Under the pieces are notes generated by a model. The model ran no database searches and had not been told where the DNA came from. It worked only from the letters and a program-made list of their open reading frames with translations. From Vesta saturnalis (taxonomy: Eukaryota > Arthropoda > Insecta > Coleoptera > Lampyridae): a stretch of 64,000 nucleotides of DNA. Positions 57,771-64,000 of this stretch are shown in pieces (position 1 is the stretch's first letter; each line of letters begins with the position of its first letter). Made by a program: the position numbers and the translations under genes. Location of the stretch: positions 1,545,501 to 1,609,500 of the forward strand of contig JARFJB010000002.1 in the NCBI GenBank assembly GCA_036346205.1, written 5' to 3'.

Positions 57771-58498
57771 TCATATCCAAATCCTCTTGCCAAACATCCC
57801 GATAACCGCTATCATGTAGCTGTATCTATTACTGTGATTACTAAAAATAGCATGTCACAAAGATCAGTTCACCGTAACTTGAAAAAAAATGTTACTCGCA
57901 ATGTACATGCATCGAGTAAATTTCTCGCTGTAGATTTATGCGTGGTGTACACTCTTTTCTTTTCCGTAGCAATACTAATCTCGCCTGGGCGTACAGTTTA
58001 TAAATCTAAAATCCTTTTTGGATAGTTCAGCCGAGACAGAACCTGTATGTAGAGCCGTCTTATGTGATAGCATGGCATGGTAGACCCTTATCGGTAAAAC
58101 TTTGAGGATTAAAAAGATAGTGTTCTAATAAGGGGCTAGTACACTTAATTTGATTGTAACCCCTTTTTTGGCAGAGGTAATTCAGCTAAGTGTATTAGAA
58201 AACATGCTACTGATCAGGAATTGGATAATCTCAAGAAAGATGTATGCGGTACAGCTTCAGGCGTGAAGAAGAATTGAAGACCTATGTAGTATTTCAAGGT
58301 GGTGTGGGGAAATTAGCTAATTTTAAGAATGATCCCATATCTGTGCAATAATAATAGCGGCAAGTAAAGATTGCATATTATCCGCTGCATGTATTTTTTA
58401 AAGTATAATTACAATCGAGTGAGTATTATTATGAAGCAGTATCAGAGTATTAGCTATTTTTACTCGTTAATAAGCAATTATAATATCATCGCTCAAGA

Positions 58499-58594
58499 TG
58501 AAAACGGTGAAGTTGATACTGGTAATGATGTTCTCTATGAGGATCCAGATAAGTTAAATTACGCTGCCCTTAATTTTGAATATAAGGGGAAGTG
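58499..58594 (+). CDS. Possible terminal exon, unknown protein
   Basis: After a CTCAAG that could be a splice acceptor the frame reads DENGEVDTGNDVLYEDPDKL NYAALNFEYKGK and stops. It is acidic, codon-like, and contains LNYAAL, which fits an ITIM-like tyrosine motif such as those in cytoplasmic tails of immunoglobulin-type receptors. No upstream exon is visible here; 57753-58023 holds a 90-codon ORF with one hydrophobic segment but no link. The only candidate for host coding sequence in the window, weakly supported. Confidence 0.25.
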
Positions 58595-58789
58595 AACCCA
58601 TCCCAAAAGTTTTTACTGCGGAAAATATCTTCACACCAATATTTAACCCAGGGGTCACCTAGATTTGAGAATGTTTTAGAGATGTAACGCTAACAATAAT
58701 TAAAAACAGGCAAATAAGTATAAAACTTTGTTTTAATTTTTCAACTTTGACAAAACTGTTTACAACAACTTTAACAATTTTAACAGATA

Positions 58790-58876
58790 TTACTTCTGAC
58801 GAAGATAACTGTAAGAGGTATCGAAACGTTTACATTGTATATACATCATTAAAAACCCAAAAAAATAAGTATTTTA
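58790..58876 (+). repeat. Dispersed repeat tail with hammerhead-like core, copy 2
   Basis: CTGACGAAGATAACTGTAAG then AGGTATCGAAACGTTTA. GATA/TATC can pair as a short stem II between CTGACGA and GAAA. It is followed by AAAAACCCAAAAAAATAAGT and ATTTTA as in the copy at 34955. Stem III and the cleavage site are not convincingly present. Confidence 0.45.
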
Positions 58877-59171
58877 TTACATTTTCAAACTATAAAACTT
58901 AGTGCATAATTAATTTTATGAAAAACGGTCAGAGATTTACAAATAAACATCGAAACTAAGTTATATTTAAAAGTTATTAATAAAATATACTTAGAAATTT
59001 TATGAAAGCTAACAAAAATTAATAACAGGCAAGTTCATAATTAATTTTATGAAAAGGATTAACTTGAACCTCCTTCCTCTTCATCTTCGTCATCACGACT
59101 TGTTTCTTCGACATCGGAAGAACCTGTGTTTACGTTGAAAGACAAACTTTCCACTGCTTCATCCAGCAACG

Positions 59172-61310
59172 TCACATTTCTTGTGTTACATTGTCAGCGT
59201 GTGCACAATTTTTTTGCCAGTCCGATATGTTGATATTGGGAAAAGCGTTTCGAACTAAATTTTCAGTTTCCCTTCCACGTTGACCAACATTGTTCATCGC
59301 CACCTTGTGTTTTGCTAAGCTCCAGATTAGTTCTATCGGATTAAGCTCGCAATGGTACGGTGGCAAGCGAAGTACAGTGTGGCCGTGCTGCTTTACTAAC
59401 TCGTCATCATAGAAAGTTTTGTTGTAATTAAATTTCTTTACTAATTCTACCAATTCTGCTTTTCGCATTTCGCATGATGTGGAAACCTCATTATTTTGCA
59501 GCCACTCACGAACAGTTGCCTTCCGTGCAGATTGCATTGGTGGTTTATTAATTTGAACGCTGTGGTAAGCAGCGTTGTCCATGACGACAATACCATTCGG
59601 TAGTAGATTTGGAATTAGTTGTTTTTGTAACCAAGTCATGTAGTTCGTATGGTAGTGATGGTAGTCTGCTGACTTGCTATTTGACTTATAGATCAACAAT
59701 CCATTATTTACAAATCCATACGATCCACCAGCATGAACTATAATGCGCATTAGACCTACTCATTTAGTTTGATAAACTCCTGCTTCTTCTTCTGATTGCC
59801 AGCATTTGCTGACTCCATAGGATGGATGAATGAAAGTTTCATTTAAATAAGTAACTGGTTTCTTGTTATCCCCTAAAGAATTATTCCCCCGTAATTTCTG
59901 CAGGTAACGAGAGCACCATGCAACAATGTTATTTCTTTCCATTAAGATTTTTTTCTTATTATGACATTTAAAGCCGATCTGATGGAAATAGTTGCGAAGC
60001 GTTTTGCGACTATCTATAACAGATAAAAAAATTGTTAAAAACATGATTTTCTTTAAAAATGATTGATTAATGTTTACTGCGAGGGTTTAAAGTAATTGTT
60101 CAAAGGCAGAGTCAAACAGAGCACTATGTTCGCTATATTGACCAAAAATTTATCACTGTTGTGCTATGACATTTAATAATGAATAATAGTTAGTCTAAAA
60201 TTGATTGCACTCAATAGAAAATATTCTTTAAATTGTTATTTATTTTTTCTTAATTGTTGTGTTAAATGTTGAAATTCGTCTACAAATGTTTGCATAATAT
60301 GGCTATCGGTGTGGCCACGTGGTGTATCACATATAGTGAGCATAACATAAGCAGCGAACGTAGCGTACATAGCTAGCGCTCGGTTTGGCCGAGCCTAAAA
60401 CTAAGGGGCTAAGTGAAATAAATCTACCCCGGAAATTAAACGCGAGATGTGCAGTTGATTTGTAAAAGTACAAGAAAGACGTAGGCAACATTCTTCTCAT
60501 TTGTCCATATCCACACCCTTTGTATTCATTTTAGTTCGTCAAACTATGACATACGACTGAACTTACTCCTGCAAAACAGATAAACCGAGCGAAGATAAAT
60601 ATTGTTTTTAAGCTTCTCCCGAGAATTCAGTTTCTGTCATATTTGAATATAAAAAACACATACTCGAATACGAGTAGGTACTCGAAAGTGTAAATGACGC
60701 TTTAGCGTTATTTGCCGTGATCGCATACGTTTATAATAAAGCTAATTTTTACAAAACTTAGCACCCAGTGGCTGACCACTCACTTTTAATCTTCAATTGT
60801 AATTTTATTTCTCCGCTTTGATTAATTTGAACATTAAAATAAGTTATTTTGTCTAAAACATACCAAAATAGCCAATTTTCTCTTCCATCTTATTGACCAA
60901 AATGTTTAACGTGGGAACTTTGTGATCGACAGTGTAGGTTTCATGTACTGTTCTCTTCAATATTCCCAAGTCGCAATCATCTAACACGATTTCTTTAGAA
61001 CGACCACGTCTTCTTCTTTTCGATGGAGAATTCAGAATGCCCTCGTCGCTTGACTTAACTTCATTTCTAATAATTATCGTTATTTACAGATTTAGTTGGG
61101 CAATTCAAAAAATTACTGGATTTTTTTAATAAAAGTATCCGATTTCCCTGTTGCGGCAGCTGCCAATTCCGTTGCCTTTTTCAAAGGAAATGACCACACA
61201 CCCGCGGCTTTCTGCCGATCGAAGAACTCGATAACGTTTTTAATATCTCTGGCCTCGGGATGAACCGATTTTCTCGAAATCGTAGCCAGGTGTTTAGTAG
61301 GATATTGACA
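59172..61310 (-). pseudogene. Three-exon DDE_3-type transposase, catalytic Asp replaced
   Basis: Exon 1 (about 61300-61122): KSVHPEARDIKNVIEFFDRQ KAAGVW, ATELAAAATGKSDTFIKKI (HTH). Exon 2 (about 61075-60870): SPSKRRRRGRSKEIVLDDCD LGILKRTVHETYTVDHKVPT LNILVNKMEEKIGYFG. Exon 3 begins after an acceptor TGTTATAG near 60020: DSRKTLRNYFHQIGFKC, YLNETFIHPSYGVSKCWQSE, then one TGA (59762-59760), IIVHAGGSYGFVNNGLLIY, IVVMDNAAYHS, LPPYHCELNPIELIWSLAKH. Relatives have YLDET at the first catalytic site; here the codon is AAT (Asn). Asp and Glu of the other two motifs are kept. One stop plus the substitution make it non-functional; no TIRs were found. Confidence 0.75.
60062..60869. other. Intron-like sequence between exons 2 and 3 of the DDE_3-type gene
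   Basis: About 850 bp without coding sense between the two exon blocks on the minus strand. Longer than the other introns seen here, so it may hold an insertion. Confidence 0.35.
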
Positions 61311-61426
61311 ATGACAATGACAATTTAGTGATTTTGTACAAGATTGTGCATCTAATTAAATTCGCGCCACTTTGGTGATATTTAGTTCGCATATTTTTCG
61401 GGGACTTTGTTTTTCTGGCAGAGCTA

Positions 61427-62101
61427 CAGAGTGATCAATCTCAAGTGTATACTACGTGATCAAAATATTTAAGTTGGTACCACTGATAGGTTGGTAAGAA
61501 GCTGTATTGCTCCAGCTACTCTAGAGCATGGTTCGAGTAAAAACTACGATCAGTTTCAAATCTGTATGAAGGTCATTAACTTATACATATTATAAAATAT
61601 TATCTTAATTTAAATAATGACTATTTTGTATTTGATTAGACTGCATCCCTATAAAATACAACAAAATAAATAAAATATTATTTAATGATTGGATTGCATC
61701 ATTACAAAATAATGAATCTTAAGTATTTAAATGTTATAATTTCATTATAATTAAATAAAATTTACAGTACATGTTTATGGAATGACAATGTCTTTTACAA
61801 TTTTTTTTTAACTTCTTAGGTACACATTAGTTATCACACTTTGCTTTACAGCATATGTTCAAAATGACCGCCATTAAATACTAAACATAATTTCACCCTA
61901 CGTTGCATATTCGCAAATATATTTTGTAACATTTCGGCACCAAGAAAATACAAAAGTGAAAAACGAAGGTATAATATGACATAAACTAAAACGACTAAAA
62001 CCACACCAAAAATCCAAAGTAGCCAACTGCAAAACACAGCAATATTAACAACTAGGGATTTTTGTCATACCACTACAGTACACTTGAGATTGATCACGTT
62101 G
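61427..62101 (-). mobile_element. Short TIR element keeping only a transposase C-terminus
   Basis: A perfect 19-bp inverted pair GTGATCAATCTCAAGTGTA lies at 61431-61449 and 62079-62097. Element ends CAGA/CAAC are flanked by TA at 61425-61426 and 62102-62103. The total of 675 bp is too short for a gene. The surviving coding piece shows it is a deletion derivative of the same superfamily as the element at 10934. Confidence 0.7.
61849..61950 (-). pseudogene. C-terminal tail of an IS630/mariner-like transposase
   Basis: Reads EMLQNIFANMQRRVKLCLVF NGGHFEHML-stop. The NGGHFEH(L/M) ending is the family C-terminal signature (compare FEHL at 12620 and GENFEHLI near 27620). Upstream residues have no transposase similarity. 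Confidence 0.75.
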
Positions 62102-62117
62102 TATATTTCGCTTTGAA

Positions 62118-62430
62118 CTGTTGCCTGTTTTCGTTATGAACGTATAAAAAAGAGGTTGCATAGCCATCCTGAAAAAATTGAAATTAAAGTAGTTTCATTA
62201 CTTTTAATTTGTTTGCATCTAGATGTTTGTTAACCTCTGTCTGTCATGAATTTTTAAACGCGTGTTTGGCATAGATTATTGTTTTTGTTTTTACAATGTT
62301 GCTTATTTTCGTAATGAACTTATTATAAAAGAGGTTGCATAATTATCCTAAAAAAAAATTTAAAATTATTTCGTTTATTTTAATTTCCAATCTGTAGGTT
62401 GGAAGGTCGTGTGGTCGCCAGATCTTTTCG
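62118..62430 (+). repeat. Two tandem copies of the GTTGCCTG dispersed repeat
   Basis: Copy 1 starts ACTGTTGCCTGTTTTCGTTA (about 62118) and runs TGAACGTATAAAAAAGAGGT TGCATAG. Copy 2 starts GTTAACCTCTGTCTGTCATG (about 62229), then TTTACAATGTTGCTTATTTT CG (about 62290) and ends AATCTGTAGGTTGGAAGGTC GTGTGGTCGCCAGATC. The full unit is therefore about 200 bp and can occur in tandem. Confidence 0.75.
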
Positions 62431-64000
62431 ATATAAATTCCAGGATTTTCTTCAGTAAGTAGTAATTGATTGACTGGACTTATAGATTAGATTAAACAAT
62501 TACAACATTGTAAATTCGCTACATTTCTATTGTAATTGTCGAGTTTTACTCCGAACGCATTACGATAAAAAGGTATATAAAGTACTTTCAGCAATTATTA
62601 CAAATTTAAACTGGATATATCTTTTTCATGAATTTCCTCACCTTTTCACGTACACGAGGCTGTAATGATTTCTGGTTTAGATGAGAGAGGAATAACAAAT
62701 TAGCTAAGTTATAAAAATTTTCTCTATAAAATCGATAGATACCCTGCAGTGCAGAATCATTATTTATATTACTGGAGACAGTATAAGAACCATAATAACC
62801 ATCCACAATCCAAAGTTAGGGCCGTAAGGAGCTCTTGCCTCTTTAAATATTGAAAGTTTCGTATAAGAAAACTTAGTAGTTTTACGAGCGATTTCATACA
62901 AAGCATACTCTTTGGTTTTTGAAACGACGCTCGTGGGTATTTATAAGTCACTGCATTGTAGATGTTACTATATAAACATCTTTAGAAGCGACTGTCGAGA
63001 TAATGCAAGTAGTTGTATCCTTTGTGTTTCCCAGTCTTGATAATTTATGATGTTCTTAGATAAATTATGTTACTCTGCATAAAGTCCTTTATCAATTCTG
63101 CAATAAACTTATAACGTAAATACACTAAAAGCTTCTCCCGGAATGGAAATGCTATGATATAAACCACTTTTCTAAAGTTCCAAAGGCCATTATATTCGTT
63201 CGTTTAAATGTTCGTATTTTATTTACAGCTATTTTCATTTTGTTGATATCTCCATTTAGTGACGTATATATTATAAATGTTCTAATATTGCTTGCTACCT
63301 AAATCGCCACCCATCTTCTCATGGGTACGGTCGGGAAGGTTCATGTTTTGAAAATAAAGGAAAAGCTTAACTTTTTTGTTTACATTTTCTAACATAATTT
63401 TCGGTGTTGAACCACTTTTTATCTAAAAAGAGCTATTGCCCTGACTGAATCTTTTTTTTTATTGCTTATGTCCTAAAAGATTTATGTGGGCGGTTAGGAA
63501 GTCTTCTTTCACCAGGATCAAGAATTAAAAAAAATATTAGCGTTTGTTCATGAGAAATTTGGTTATTGCTTACAAGAATTCTTTATGAAGGTGTAGAGCT
63601 TTTAAAAATAAAATTCAAGTATCACCATGCCTCATCGTGTTATCATGGTTACGGTATAATTAAAAAAAAATAATATTGTCATACTTCTACAAAAAGTATC
63701 CGAATATTCGACTTTCTGTGCTCTCCGCTCAGTGTTTAATCTTGAAGGCAATATTATTGATATTAATCATGAACTAGATAAACCATAATTTTCAGTAAAT
63801 TTAATTAACTCATATACTGCCATAAAAGACAAAATAATGAAACCGAGTGTTTTTACTTCTATTGGGAGTACCTAAGCAATGCATGCAGTGGCAGTTAATG
63901 ATTAATAGTGATTAAGACTTAGATTCCTTTTTATGAGTTAATATCAAAGATACTGAAACCCAAATTGGCATAAGTACCATTTGTTGTTAAAGGTGTAGAA
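62431..64000. other. No gene recognised
   Basis: AT-rich. On the minus strand 62606-62951 gives three partial frames with codon-like stretches (YGSYTVSSNINNDSALQGIY RFYRENFYNLANL; SKTKEYALYEIARKTTKFSY) that cannot be joined into a recognised protein. Nothing is supported beyond that. Confidence 0.35.

Noticed and set aside
57753..58025. 90-codon ORF with a hydrophobic segment as a membrane protein gene
   Set aside because: It begins inside the minisatellite, has no homologous motif and no supporting splice or promoter signal.

Overview
The window looks like transposon-dense intergenic or intronic DNA from an arthropod, most likely an insect (a beetle is my best guess, but nothing here fixes the order). 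The base composition is AT-rich. The introns I can place inside mobile-element genes are short (58 and 108 bp). Almost every recognisable coding stretch belongs to a eukaryotic mobile element. I see no convincing host gene; one possible exon near 58.5 kb is listed at low confidence.

Layout. 1-2640: purine-rich non-LTR retrotransposon (LINE A), decayed. 4455-4660: tail of a related LINE. 4679-5320: snap-back derivative of an IS630/mariner-like DNA transposon. 6440-8030: inverted copies of a dispersed repeat, next to about 2.5 kb of simple sequence (8018-10508) built mostly on a 10-bp unit. 10934-13014: structurally complete TA-flanked DNA transposon with 361-bp terminal inverted repeats (TIRs) and an uninterrupted 352-residue transposase. 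13900-20500: CR1/Jockey-like LINE B on the minus strand, split by a second IS630/mariner-like element (16424-18835) and by a 15-bp target-duplicated insertion carrying two head-to-head tRNA-shaped genes (15757-16113). 21830-22775: probable LTR-element gag remnant.

24659-33860: nested nest of insertions. A piggyBac-like element appears to be split into an N-terminal part (25120-26250) and a C-terminal part (32970-33860). Between them lie an IS630/mariner-like element (26255-28077) and an uncharacterised multi-copy arthropod gene (28541-32658). That gene is itself interrupted at a TA by another IS630/mariner-like element (29732-32156).

34015-34600: Penelope-like reverse transcriptase piece. 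38120-39360: Jockey-type LINE C. 41361-42330: MULE transposase remnant. 43020-43560: Penelope GIY-YIG endonuclease piece. 45317-46939: DDE element whose catalytic core is deleted. 49200-49895: TIR element without coding capacity. 49905-52915: another IS630/mariner-like element. 54880-56664: LINE D. 56735-57770: minisatellite of about 110 bp. 59172-61310: three-exon DDE transposase with an altered catalytic residue. 61427-62101: small TIR element keeping only a transposase C-terminus. 62118-62430: tandem copies of the dispersed repeat.

How the parts relate. At least seven elements or remnants (4679, 10934, 16424, 26255, 29732, 49905, 61427) belong to one TA-inserting superfamily. Wherever both residues survive, the second and third catalytic aspartates are separated by 36 residues. 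The autonomous copy at 10934 is the only one I would expect to encode an active enzyme. The window records repeated waves of insertion, with order readable from nesting.
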